From Fistulifera solaris (lineage: Eukaryota; Bacillariophyta; Bacillariophyceae; Naviculales; Stauroneidaceae): DNA of 64,000 bases. The stretch spans positions 248,001-312,000 of the forward strand of contig AP026146.1 of NCBI GenBank assembly GCA_030295235.1, in the 5' to 3' direction. Position 1 is the first letter of the stretch. Each line of letters begins with the position of its first letter. Shown here piece by piece: positions 11,001 through 21,482 of the stretch. A program made the position numbers and the translations under genes. The notes beneath the pieces are model-generated. The model was not told the origin of the DNA. It searched no databases and saw nothing but the letters and a program-made list of their open reading frames with translations.

Positions 11001-11344
11001 TGGCACATGTTAATTATCTTTCCGACAACATAATTTTTTATACCGTCCTTCTGTTCGCTGGGAAGAATTTTCCACTTTGTTTTAATAACATCATCCAGAA
11101 CTTGCATTCCAAAAAATCGAGACTGCGGGTTCGTCGCTTGTTCGATGATCGCGTCAGCTTTCGTCCATAACTCTGGAGCCTCTTGAAGCTGCATAAGTGT
11201 TTTATTGGCTAGTGCCCGGTTTGGGTCGATGGGGTTGTATGCTGCACTTACAACTTTATCCAAGGCGGCGATCGAAAATTCGCCTCCCATGAGCGCATTG
11301 CATGCATTCTGAACGTCCATCCTTTTGTGGTATTGCGTATTCAC
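8001..11344 (-). CDS. XPO1: exportin-1 (CRM1) nuclear export receptor, two frame breaks
   Basis: Karyopherin that carries proteins with leucine-rich export signals, and some RNPs, out of the nucleus with RanGTP. The N-terminal importin-beta region ([34 protein letters not shown]) and the C-terminal HEAT repeats ([37 protein letters not shown]) match the family throughout. Exon 1 is 8620-11344 and exon 2 is 8001-8549; the 70-nt intron 8550-8619 (GTACGT...CTAG) is needed to give [18 protein letters not shown]. Two one-base deletions break the frame: at 9714-9717 (four C, five expected) and at about 9198-9201 (GG where GGG is expected). With both restored the protein has 1091 residues, the usual CRM1 length. 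An alternative start is Met9, at 11320. Loss of such an essential gene is unlikely, so sequence error is favoured. Confidence 0.95.
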
Positions 11345-11896
11345 TAATCAGCTTCGTCTACTGTGTTATTAATGCGGATTCAATGCTTGTGTTAAATCAA
11401 AAGAATCAATGTCAGGATCGACTTCTCCGATTACTACAAGTCTTTTTATCATGTGCTTATGAAACAGCCATCGGTAACAACGCTCTGTTCGCACGCTGCG
11501 TGCTTTCGCCTTTCTTCCCTGCCACATAAATAACAAGCAACGAATTCACTTGTACACACTAAATCTAGCTTAAAGATCAGGCTATCTACCGCAATGTAGA
11601 CAAGGTTATTCTGATGTCTAAGTACGTCTAAGATTTGGAGGGCAACAGCTACGGTAACAGCAATACTACTATTAGCTGAATAAAGGTTCTCAACAGTGGG
11701 AATCGTACCGGTACCTACTTAAAACGAACTTCTGGTATCCTCCAGTTAGTCACGAGTAATACACGAATGATGAGTATCGCAATTCTATTCGCATTCCATG
11801 TTAATGCTGCATCAGGAACCGTTCTTAGAAAACTATTCGTGTGAAAAAAAATTATGAACTCGATATTTACATCGCAATGAATGAAAAACAATTGCC
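11345..11896. other. intergenic region
   Basis: Holds the exportin-1 promoter and the 3' flank of surface gene 1. A GGTACC-containing near-palindrome lies at about 11704-11716. A short minus-strand frame at 11715-11900 has no supporting motif. Confidence 0.45.
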
Positions 11897-14716
11897 TCAT
11901 GTGTTCACAATCAACAGGTTCAACTCAACCTGGGTACCTTTGTTTCCCTGATTAGTACTTGACGGCAGCGGCGTACCTTTGATCTTTACTGACGCATAAC
12001 TAAGGAAAGAATTGCTTGTCTGGAACGGGGGAACTTTATCCCAAATCGTATTTGATCCACCTCCACCATTATTCGAAACCACTAGCGAAACACTTCCAAC
12101 TGGCCCATTCGCCGTTGAAATAATAGCCTGGACTTTTAGATCTGTGCCGTACGTCACGGTGCTGATCGTTTGACCTTCCGTAAGAGAAGCTATCAGGACA
12201 GTACCCAGCCCGTCAACAAGCGACCAACCAGTGATCGTGCCGACAGGACCCGGTGTCGTGGGCGCAGCAGTTAGAAATGTAGTTGGATCCACAGTTGGAA
12301 GTGGAGACGAAGTTGTCTTGACGGATGGAGGCGAAGTCGGATCCGCAGATGGAGACGAAGGCGGACCCGCAGATGGAGACGGAGTCGGACTCATAGATGG
12401 AGGGTTGACAGGGACTACGACTGGACTTGGAACGGGCACAAATACAGGACTCGGAACGGGCACAAATACAGGACTTGGAACGGGCACAAATACAGGACTC
12501 GGAACTGGGTTTGGAGCCAAAACGGGGCTTGTTACCGGAGCAAGAACAGGAGCATTAGTCGGTGATGAAGTCGGGCTCGTTGTGGGGCTTCGTGTTGGAC
12601 TTTCTGTAAGAGCGCGCGATGGGGCTTCAGTAGGACGTTGTGTTTGTGATTGTGTTGGATTGTCTGTTGTCGCAATCGTCGTTGGACTTGGAGGAGAAAT
12701 AGTGCCTGGCGACGACACAGGACTGGCAACTGTTGGGCTAACAACTGTCGGCGGGACGACAGGTGAGGTCGGTCCCGTTCCTGTAGGAAATGATGGCCCT
12801 GTCGGCGCACTTCCTGTAGGGAATGATTGACTTGCCGGTGCATTTCCTGTAGGGAATGATTGACCTGCCGGCGCACTTCCTGTAGGGAATGGTTGACTTG
12901 TCGGCATTGATTGTCCTGTAGGCACAGACGGAACGACCATTGTCATTGAAGGCCTAGGGGTCGCCGCGGTGGCCGTCGGACTAAAGCCGAACGTGTTTGT
13001 TGGACTTGCAGTAGTTCCCGCAAATGGTGTTTGAATGTCACTCCCTGTCGTAGGTGCTGGAACAAGAACAAAACCACCCGTAGGAGTATTTGTAAACATA
13101 GCAATTGGCGACGTCATTGTTTGAGGACTTGCCAAGGGGAATCCAAATGTAGGCGATAAGACCGGGAACGGGGCCAAACCTGGCGATACTATGGGGCTTC
13201 CAGGTAAAGCACTTGTTGGGACACCGATGTTTCCTGGTACTGTTGGAATAGGAGCCGTAACGGGAGACGGAATACCGCCGAAGGAGGGCTTGTTCGTGGG
13301 TGGCTCGGATGCTGGAAAAGATAGCGGCGATCGGCTGGGTAATATATCGTAGCTTAGATCATCGCCGGGCGAGGGCGTGGGCTCCAATCCAAGGGAGCCC
13401 AAATCTTCAACGAACGATTCTGGAGAAACCGAAGGAGCAATACCAGAAGCCAAGTCGAGAGTATCGAACTTGTACGCAACGAGTTCGTTCTCCGCGAAAA
13501 CCGGCTTCGGGACGTTGATCTTCATCTCTTCCTCTGCCATGTAGCTTCCCAACGTCGCTCCTCCAAGACCTCCTGCTGCTATGATGGAGCCAATCGCTAC
13601 CCCCACAGCAAACTTGGCACTCATGGTGGCGGCAGCAGCTGCTCCTCCCGCCGCAACGGCAGTGGCACCACCGGCAGTAGCTCCAGCGGATGCGGCTACT
13701 GTGATTGTTGCTGCCCCTTGTCCCACAGAAGCACCCGCGGTCTGTGCTGCTTGAATCATGGCTTGTTTCATTACTTGTGCGCTGAAACAGTTGAAAATCG
13801 AAAGTTAGCGAATGAACAAATAATATCATTGTCGATGTTACATCACAAATCACTTACGTTACATCCTGCTGAACCACGAAAGCGCCCGTCATATTGCGTG
13901 ATGACTCGTGCGCTCCCGCTTGTGCGAAACTGGAAAAATCACCTCCGCGATTCAACATGCCGTGTTGTAGATTCCCACTGCGGTTTACCATGACGTGAGC
14001 CGCCGCTGCATCTTCCACAACATCCTCCTCGTTATTTTGATTGTTAAGAAGTCGTTTTCCCAATCGCATCAACGGATCCATGGCGAAATACATGCCGCCT
14101 TGTAGCATAAGTCCGTACCCCATTTGTTTTACAAATTGCCGAGTCGGGTCCTCCTCTTCCTCCTCTCCCTTCTTCGGCGGACTCCCTAGACTACCCCCGG
14201 AGCCGTTCGCGTTCGTCGCATCTACTAACATAGGAATGTCCTCCAGAGACATGGAATTTTCCATCCGAGCGGTTTTTCCGAGCGCATCATGAGAATGCGA
14301 CATGGATGCTTCGCTTGTAAACGATTCAAAAGAGCCATCCCACAAGTCGCCAGCGGATTTATTGAGTGCACTGCAAAAATGAAAATAGTATGAAGCAAAG
14401 AGCAAAGTGAGGAAAACGTTGCGGTTGCAAATTTAATACCGTGAAGCCGCGAATGAAAGGCCTCTTTCCCGGTGAATAGACTCCGTATTATAGATAATCC
14501 TGCTACTTACGAGAAGGAAATCATACCGTCCGGTAGGTCGGAATAGGCATCCATAAACGAAGGGTCTTCGTCTCCTTCACTAAGATGCATGCTTTCGCTG
14601 GAGAGGGTATCCTGATTGTCTTTGGCATCATAAAACTTCCCGTCCGGGTGCAACGGCAACTCTCTGGATTCGTTATTCGCATCGAAAACGGTCACCGACT
14701 CGGCAAATCCGACCAT
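11897..14716 (-). CDS. surface protein family member 1: cytosolic N-terminus, membrane span, PST-rich stalk, beta-sandwich-like domain
   Basis: Three exons: 14511-14716, 13858-14370 and 11897-13781, with introns of 140 and 76 nt (GTAAGT donors, both phase 2), giving 867 residues. There is no N-terminal signal peptide. Exon 1 encodes MVGFAESVTVFDANNE and a conserved LHPDGKFYD box. Exon 2 encodes an acidic region and DPTRQFVKQMGYGLMLQGG. Exon 3 begins VMKQAMIQAAQTAGASVGQG, runs into an Ala/Gly-rich segment and a membrane span (FAVGVAIGSIIAAGGLGGA), then about 450 residues rich in Pro, Ser and Thr. The last 110 residues (TGWSLVDG...LTEGQTIS...VGSVSLVVSNNGGG) resemble the beta-sandwich repeat seen in bacterial secreted proteins. 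Likely a cell-surface or wall protein with extracellular C-terminus. Function is not known. The start is chosen as the second Met, to match both paralogues. Confidence 0.8.
12425..12498. repeat. three 24-base tandem repeats in the stalk of surface gene 1
   Basis: Three near-identical 24-base units encode PSPVFVPV on the minus strand in the stalk of surface gene 1. A second set, with 33-36-base units encoding PTGQSFPTG-type peptides, lies at about 12780-12905. Both keep the frame. Confidence 0.85.
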
Positions 14717-16044
14717 GGTCACCCAATAGACAGAAAAATTGAACAGATATGGAGGCTCGAATGCGTTTTCAGGGTCAACACTCTAATCGGGGATCTATTT
14801 TTATTTTGGTGTTTCTCTATCCGTCTCGTCCCAGTCGAGGGAAGAAAAAAAAGTTGTTTGTTGCGTTCATTTGGCGGATGGAGAAAATTGCAGGGCCTAT
14901 CGCTTCGTTAATTGCTCTTTTTCGTCCGTTTACACTAGTACTGAAAGAATTTTTAGTTTCGCTTGAAGTGCCAGCTTCACGTTTAGCACTTAATTGATTG
15001 AGGAAACGAAAGACACCCAACACTGAAACGCGACGCTTCTTGCCATAGTGGTTAGTTCGGGGTAGATTTAAGACGATTCCACCTGATTTCTACTATCTCT
15101 TTGGATGTAGCAAACGATCACGTTTTGGTCGTAAAACAAATCCGCTACGATAGTTCTTTGTACCTCATGTATGACTTTCGTCTTTCGTCTGAAAGGGCAC
15201 TATAATTGTTAAGTACAGTACGTAATCATCTAACTCGTGGAAATTTGTACCAGCTCCACGTTCAGAACTTTAACCAGTACCTCTATTCATTGATCGGGCA
15301 GCACCTTGACAAAACAATAACAAAAAAGACTCGATGATGTGATTTGGATCTTTGCATGGCAGAAGCGTGCATTTCATCGAATATGCTCGTCGACGAGCGA
15401 TATCTTCTTTTAACACCATCAGATGAGACCACTCGAACTATGGGTAAGAGTCCGGCATCGAACGAGGGTCTAAGGGAGACATCATCAAATAAATGAAGTG
15501 CTCCATCATGCTGCTCATGAGCAAATGATGATTCGGTTATTACGCGTCACCTGACTGACAGCAAAATACTCTATTCACTACTGTCTCTCTGTAATGACAA
15601 ACGAAACTTTTAGAGACCACGGGCCCATTGGATTCTTCAGCTGTGGCAAGGTAGAAAAGGAGCATCCTCGTTGTTAATTGTCAAAAAATGAATTACCACA
15701 GAGAAAGAAAACATTGCATCAATTCGAACAAAAAGTTATTTGATTTACCCTGAGCGAGAACGCGATTGCGCAGGAAAGCTGAATTGATCGACAGAACAAG
15801 GTGCAAAGCTGGCAACTGATAAAACGAGAGTGACTCGCCCAATCGTCTTATGACGAGCCCCCTTATCCGAGAAATTCGACCGCACCTTATGAATCGATTT
15901 TGCAATAAAGCTCAAACATTAAATTTGACACGACCGCTCGGATGCAATTGACCATTAAGCAGTTGGCTCTACATTGTTATGAACACGATCGAGTGTCTCC
16001 TCTTTCTTGTGGATTTCGAAGGAACATCCACACCAAGATAAAAT
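14717..16044. other. intergenic region between the two tandem surface genes
   Basis: A 1.3-kb gap holding the promoter of surface gene 1 and the 3' flank of surface gene 2. The plus-strand frame at 14749-14997 and the minus-strand frame at 15693-15905 have no family motif or spliced partner. I found no tRNA or transposon signature. Confidence 0.45.
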
Positions 16045-19000
16045 TTAGGATATTGTGCCAATGATCGACAAATTCAGTCGAACTTCAACACCCTTGTTGC
16101 CCTGATTACTGTTAGATGGAAGCGGAATCGCCTTGATGCTGACAGATGAATATCGGAGGAATCGATTGTCCGTTTCAAAAACCGGACCAGGTCTGCTCCA
16201 TATCGACGAAGATCCACCGCCGTTATTGTTATCGATGTCAAAGGTTACGCTGTTGACAGGGCCCCATATTGTTAAGTAGAGGGCTCGGACTCTGAGGTTC
16301 GTCCCATATACAGCTGTATTGATGGTTTGTCCCTGGAACAAAAATGGAATCAGAACATTTCCTCCCCCCATCGACAAGCGAAAAGCCAATGATGGAGCCA
16401 ACTGGTCCCGTGCCAACAGGTGACGGGGCCACGGGCGTCGGCTGTGGAGCAATTGGTACTGGAGCAACAACAGGCGATGGCGCAACAGGGACCGGCTGTA
16501 ACTCAGTAGGAACAGGAACGACAACGGGTGCGACCGTCGGATTGTCAGTTGGGCCTTTTGTAGGTATAGACGTAGGCATTGAGCTCGGCCTGGAACTCGG
16601 AACAGAAGTGGGATAACCAGTTGTCCCAGACGGATTACTAGTCGGGTCATTTGTGGGCAAAGAGGTCGGACCTGGACTTGGAACCGAACTTGGATGATCC
16701 GTAGGGACTGTTAATGGGTTAACTGGCGGTATACTGACTGGCGTTAGCATGGGACTGCCTGTTGTCGCTGGTGGTCTCAGTAAAGCAACACTTGGCACAG
16801 AACTGGGATGTTGCGACGCCGCAGATGGATTGCTAGTCGGGGTATTCGTGGGCAAAGAGGTCGGTATCACGGTCGGAACAACGCTCGGAGCAAAGCTCGG
16901 ATAGTCCGAAGGAACCAATGAGGGCATCTCGGATATCACTCCTACCGGGTTCATGTTTGGCACTCTGACTGGATTACCGGTAGTTGGCGAAGGACGTGGC
17001 ATAATTGTGGGTGAGGAACTGGGCAGAGAAATCGGCAGAGAGCCTGCATTGTCAGTCGTAGGCGCAAATGTGGGCTTTGAAGTTGGAGTCGAACTTGGAC
17101 TGTCGATATTTGAGTCATTGCTTGGCGATGTGGAGGGAAAACTAATGAAGGTCGTTGGACGCAAAGAAGCAGGTATCGATAGGCTTGGCTTAAAGCTTGG
17201 TACAGATGTTGGCTCATCCGCAACTACCGATGGTATGTTGGTGGGGCCGGTTGTTGCAAATAGGGGTGCCGAGCTTGGAATTGAGCTTGGACTGTCCGCT
17301 GTCGCCGTTGCTGGTGTTGGAAGAGCAGATGATGTTGACGGACGAACAGTGGGGATGAGACTTGGCGATGACAGGGGGCTGTTTGTAGCAGTTGGAATTT
17401 GAACCGGGCTTGAAATATTGGGCTCTAATGTTGGAGTCCCCGTAAACGTTCTTACTGGACTGTCGCCAGCAGTTGGAATTTGAACCGGGCTTGAAATATT
17501 GGGCTCTAATGTTGGAGTCCCCGTAAACGTACTTACTGGACTGTCGCCAAAGTTTATTGTTGGTGATTGCGTTGGCATAGCTGTTCTTGCTAATAAAATG
17601 GTGGAAGGACTAGAAGATGAGCCGACAATAGGGTTGGAGAGGGCTGGACTGTCCGTTGTCACAGCCCGACCAGTAGGCTCCAAAGTTCCAGTCGGGTCGG
17701 TGATCACAGCAACGGTCGGCAAAGTAGTCAGGATGCCTTTTAATATGGTCGGTGATGGCGTCAACGCAGGGTAAGGCACGAATTCTCCCGTCGGCTCGTT
17801 TGAAGACGTTGGAATGGGCGATGTTGACGGAATAAAACTAGCCAAATCGATGGGAATACCAATAGCTGGATGCTGAGTTGCTATTATCATTGCAGGATTT
17901 CCAGCCAACCCACCAACTGGGACTCCCGGACTACCTAATGTTGGCGCCATTACGGGTGATCCACTCGTGCTTGTAGTGGGTGTGGATACAGGGCTTAAGG
18001 GCAGTGGTCTAGTTGGATCAACGTGGTAGCCAAAATCCTTGTTTGGCGAGGATGTTGGTAGATTTCCGAGAGAATTCCACGATTCTGGAGAAACCGTAGG
18101 GGCAATAGCTGCTGCCAGGTCAAGAGTGTCAAATCCGTACGAAGCTAGCTCTTGCTTAGCAAAGACGGGCGTCGAAACGTCGACGTTTAACTCCTTCTCT
18201 CCCATATAGCTTCCGAGCGTCGCTCCTCCCAGACCTCCCACTGCGATGATAGAGCCAACCGCTACCCCAATGGCAAACTTGGCACTCATAGTGGCGGCAG
18301 CAGCTGCTCCTCCAGCCGCAACAGCAGTGGCACCACCAGCAGCTGCTCCAGCAGATGCTGCTACTGTCATCGTTGCTGCTCCCTGTCCCACGGACGCTCC
18401 TGCTGACTGGGCAGCCTGAATCATGGCTTGCTTCATTACCTTTGTCCTGGAGAAAAAGAAGTTGAAAGTCAGTCAAAGCAGACTCAGACTGCTTTTGCTT
18501 GATGCTTCACTCAGCGAACAACTTACGTTACATCTTGTTGGAGCACAAACGCTCCCGTCATATTGCGGGATGACTCGTGGGCGCTTGCATGTGCGAAATT
18601 GGAAAAATCACCCGCGCGGGTCGTCATATTGTGTTGCAATTGTCCGCTTCGGTTCATTATCATCTGAGCTGCCGCTGCATCCTCCAGAATATCCTCTTCG
18701 TTTTCGTCACTGCTAAAGAGCCGTTTTCCAATTTTTATCAATGGATTTATCGCGAATTGCAACCCGCCCTGGAGCATGAGTCCATATCCCATCTGCTTTA
18801 CGAATTGGCGAGTCGGATCCTCCTCTGGTTCATCCTCTTCCTTCTTCGGTGCACTGCTTATACTATCGCTCGAACCGTTTGCGTTACTCGCAGCTACCAA
18901 GTTGGGAAGGTCCTCGAGTGTCATAGAATTTTCCATTGGAACAGGTTTTGACTCGATTGTCGTATCCTGGAACTGCGACATCGAAGCATTTCCGTCACCG

Positions 19001-19407
19001 CCGAATTCAAAGGAATCATCCCACAAGTCGTTAACGGATGTGTTGAGTGTGCTGTGACAGAGAAATGAATCCGTGCAGTCATAAGTTAACACCGCAATCA
19101 GCAAAAGGGAGAGACATAACTTCGATATTAGCATGGCACTACATCGCGCAAATTGAGAGCTCCGCGACTTCAATACTTACGACAACGAAATCATGTTATT
19201 GGAAAGATTACCGATCGGCATGGTAGAGAACGCATCTATAAATTCAGTTTCATCGTCGGCTTCACTCAGATGCAAACTTTCGTTTCCAAGAATGTCGCTT
19301 TCTTGGTCGTCCTGCGCATCATAAAATTTGCCATCGGGATGAAGCCTTAACTCCCTGGACTCATTGTTCGCGTCAAAGACGGTAACAGAGTCGGAAAATC
19401 CGACCAT
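16045..19407 (-). CDS. surface protein family member 2 (tandem paralogue, one frame break)
   Basis: Exons 19181-19407, 18527-19051 and 16045-18446; introns of 129 nt (19052-19180) and 80 nt (18447-18526), both phase 2 with GTAAGT donors, at the same places as in member 1. The N-terminus (MVGFSDSVTVFDANNESREL, LHPDGKFYD), the DPTRQFVKQMGYGLMLQGG block and the Ala/Gly-rich membrane region with VMKQAMIQAAQSAGASVGQG are nearly identical to member 1. The stalk is longer (about 600 residues) and differs in sequence. One C-terminal domain follows (IIGFSLVDGG...FLFQGQTINTAVYG). A run of six C at 16364-16369 has one base too many; removing it joins the two halves and gives 1050 residues. The paralogues arose by tandem duplication and have diverged mostly in the stalk. 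Confidence 0.8.
17388..17549. repeat. 81-base tandem duplication in the stalk of surface gene 2
   Basis: Two adjacent 81-base copies (17388-17468 and 17469-17549) differ at only a few bases. Each encodes 27 residues beginning GDSPV and ending PVQIPTA, so the frame is kept. Confidence 0.9.
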
Positions 19408-20761
19408 GGCGGCGTTGCTTGTTGTTGCTTAACAATCGTTTGCTTGGACAAAATAGTCTTGTTGTGATCGTTGTTTGTTGGTTTCGCAATGGCTTTCGTG
19501 TTCTTGCTTTTTGAAGTTCATTATTAAAGGCCCAAACGAAATCGAAATACACATTATCCTAGATTACACCACCGGCAAGAACTATGATTCATTAGATTGT
19601 GTACCCTACTGGTTGGTGAAAGTACTAATAAAGCTGTTTTCCAGTATTGTGTTTTTACTGAGTTTTAACTACGTTTCGGAGTATGTTATACGAAGCTGAC
19701 TGTGAATTATTTTCCTTGGTCTTGGTCAATAGTCAAGAGTTAAGAAGAATATCATCAAGAATCATCATTTGAGTCCGGAGGATTCATGAGTCATGAGGAG
19801 ACGATATGCATCGAATGAAAACGAGTAGTCCGAAGTCCGAAGATTAGCTCTAGCTAAGGGATTAGATGATGACAATTTCTAGACAGTTGTGGTTTAAAAT
19901 AGAATTTCAAAGAAGAAGAGACGACTGGTGCGCAAAATAAACTTAATCGGATCCTATATTGAATTGCGTCTCCTGGTTAGCAACGCCTTCGTGTTGTTGC
20001 ACGACAATGGAAACTACAGCATTTGTCCTTTCATCAGAAAGAAGATTGAAGACTTATCAAACCTCCTGGCTGTTCTTTAAGCTATTGAGTACGATGTAAC
20101 ATAATCAAATGACATTTTTAAGACGGAGTATGGTTAATCCTTAGCTGACTCGTGTACTTTTTGCTCTTTGGTGTAGTTCATTCAAACATCACCCTCTGTA
20201 ATCATTTGTTCAACGTACGAAGTGAAGTTTTGCAACCACCATAGCTGTGCTGCCAGAATAGCAAGAAGGTTCCGTTGTCATTAGTGTTTTGGTCGACGGC
20301 AACAAGTACAGACGAGAGAAAGTCTCCCTGCTTGGTCTTGATGACTGATGAGTGATGATGACCGATGTGTGATACTCCGAGCCTTCCGTACTACTTCGAT
20401 AAACAATGTAACCTTAACCCTAACACGTCAGATAAGCGGGAACGGAAGCGGCAAACGCGAACAAAAAAAAATCGACGATGGCACTTTGGCCCAAACTCCG
20501 ATTAAGAAAACGACCGAAAATCTCTTTCACTATAGCCTAGAAAGTGCAGTTCTCATGCCTCGATCTTTGGGGTGCTTTTTGACACGAGAAATGCCACGAG
20601 CAATCAGCCCATCAACACTCAACTCTCTGCTCGTGGATTTTTTATTCTTTACTCGGAACTATCTCATTGTTTTTCCAAACAAAGATAAGCAAACAGAACA
20701 CTCCTGAAGGATCATTTCTTGCGTCAAGCGAAATCGCCTACTTCATACAATCAAGTCAAAT
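19408..20761. other. intergenic region
   Basis: Divergent promoter region between surface gene 2 and the small secreted-protein gene. It includes the GAGTCATGA-type motif near 19790 and the repeat AGTCCGAAGTCCGAAG near 19829. A 119-codon frame at 20348-20707 lacks any motif and is not annotated. Confidence 0.45.
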
Positions 20762-20968
20762 ATGTACCGTCAATTCCCCGTCTTCCTCACCGTCATCGTT
20801 ATGCTCTTTGCCGCTGTGAGTTCCTTTGGCGGACGAGGCAAACAAGCCGTTACCTCCCATGGATCAGGCCTTCACGGGCATCGTCTGCTGAATCATCTTT
20901 TCGACATCGGCGAGAATCCCAACGAAGATATCCGGACCAATGTCTTTTTGGCCATGGAAGGTCTTTAA
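20762..20968 (+). CDS. small secreted protein, unknown function
   Basis: A 68-residue frame with a clear signal peptide, MYRQFPVFLTVIVMLFAAVS, followed by a polar mature part of about 45 residues containing GGRGKQAVTSHGSGLHGHR and an acidic end (DIGENPNEDIRTNVFLAMEGL). It has no Cys, so it is not a disulfide-rich peptide. A second, shorter overlapping frame (20719-21009) is a shadow. It lies between surface gene 2 and HSP90, on the opposite strand to both. Not recognised. The support is the signal peptide alone, so it may be a short secreted peptide or an N-terminal exon. Confidence 0.45.
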   Translation: MYRQFPVFLTVIVMLFAAVSSFGGRGKQAVTSHGSGLHGHRLLNHLFDIGENPNEDIRTNVFLAMEGL

Positions 20969-21482
20969 GAAGAAGAAGCGTAAATGAACATCGACGCACA
21001 CACTTTTGAAACAAAACGAACGAGAAAAGGGAACAATGTATTATTACTACATAGACAACAAATAGTGTTGCGACCAAAGAACGCAACCAGAACAATTCAT
21101 TTATAATAGATCTTTTTTAACCCCGAAGCTTCGCACAATCTTCTGTTTGTTCTCTCCTTGTATCGACTTCTTATTGGCTTAAGCTCTGTAAAAAGCCTTT
21201 ATTTACTGAAATCATTCAGTCGATTTCTTCCTTCAGAACACATCAACGGTCAGATTTTGCGATTCATCTCGTCTGGTACTCGTCGCGGTCACCTTTTGCT
21301 AGGGAGAGAAAGAGATTTCTCCAGACGAAGTAGATAAAATCAAGCATTTCGCAAAAGTTAGCTCAGCTACGGGTAATAGAATGGCTACAGCTTACTATAA
21401 TGATAGCTGGTAGAGCCTAGGCAAATGCATTATAAATCATTTCTCTACTGTATCCTACATTCTCTTTGTCTATAACTCCGCT
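20969..21482. other. intergenic region (convergent 3' ends)
   Basis: Lies between the ends of the small secreted-protein gene and HSP90. A/T-rich sequence with no structured element that I can see. Confidence 0.5.

Noticed and set aside
12231-12830. Long plus-strand frame with Gly/Val-rich repeats
   Set aside because: It is the antisense shadow of the Pro/Ser/Thr stalk in surface gene 1; the sense frame has family motifs, splice sites and a matching paralogue.
20348-20707. 119-codon plus-strand frame in an intergenic region
   Set aside because: No domain, signal peptide or splice partner; not enough support.
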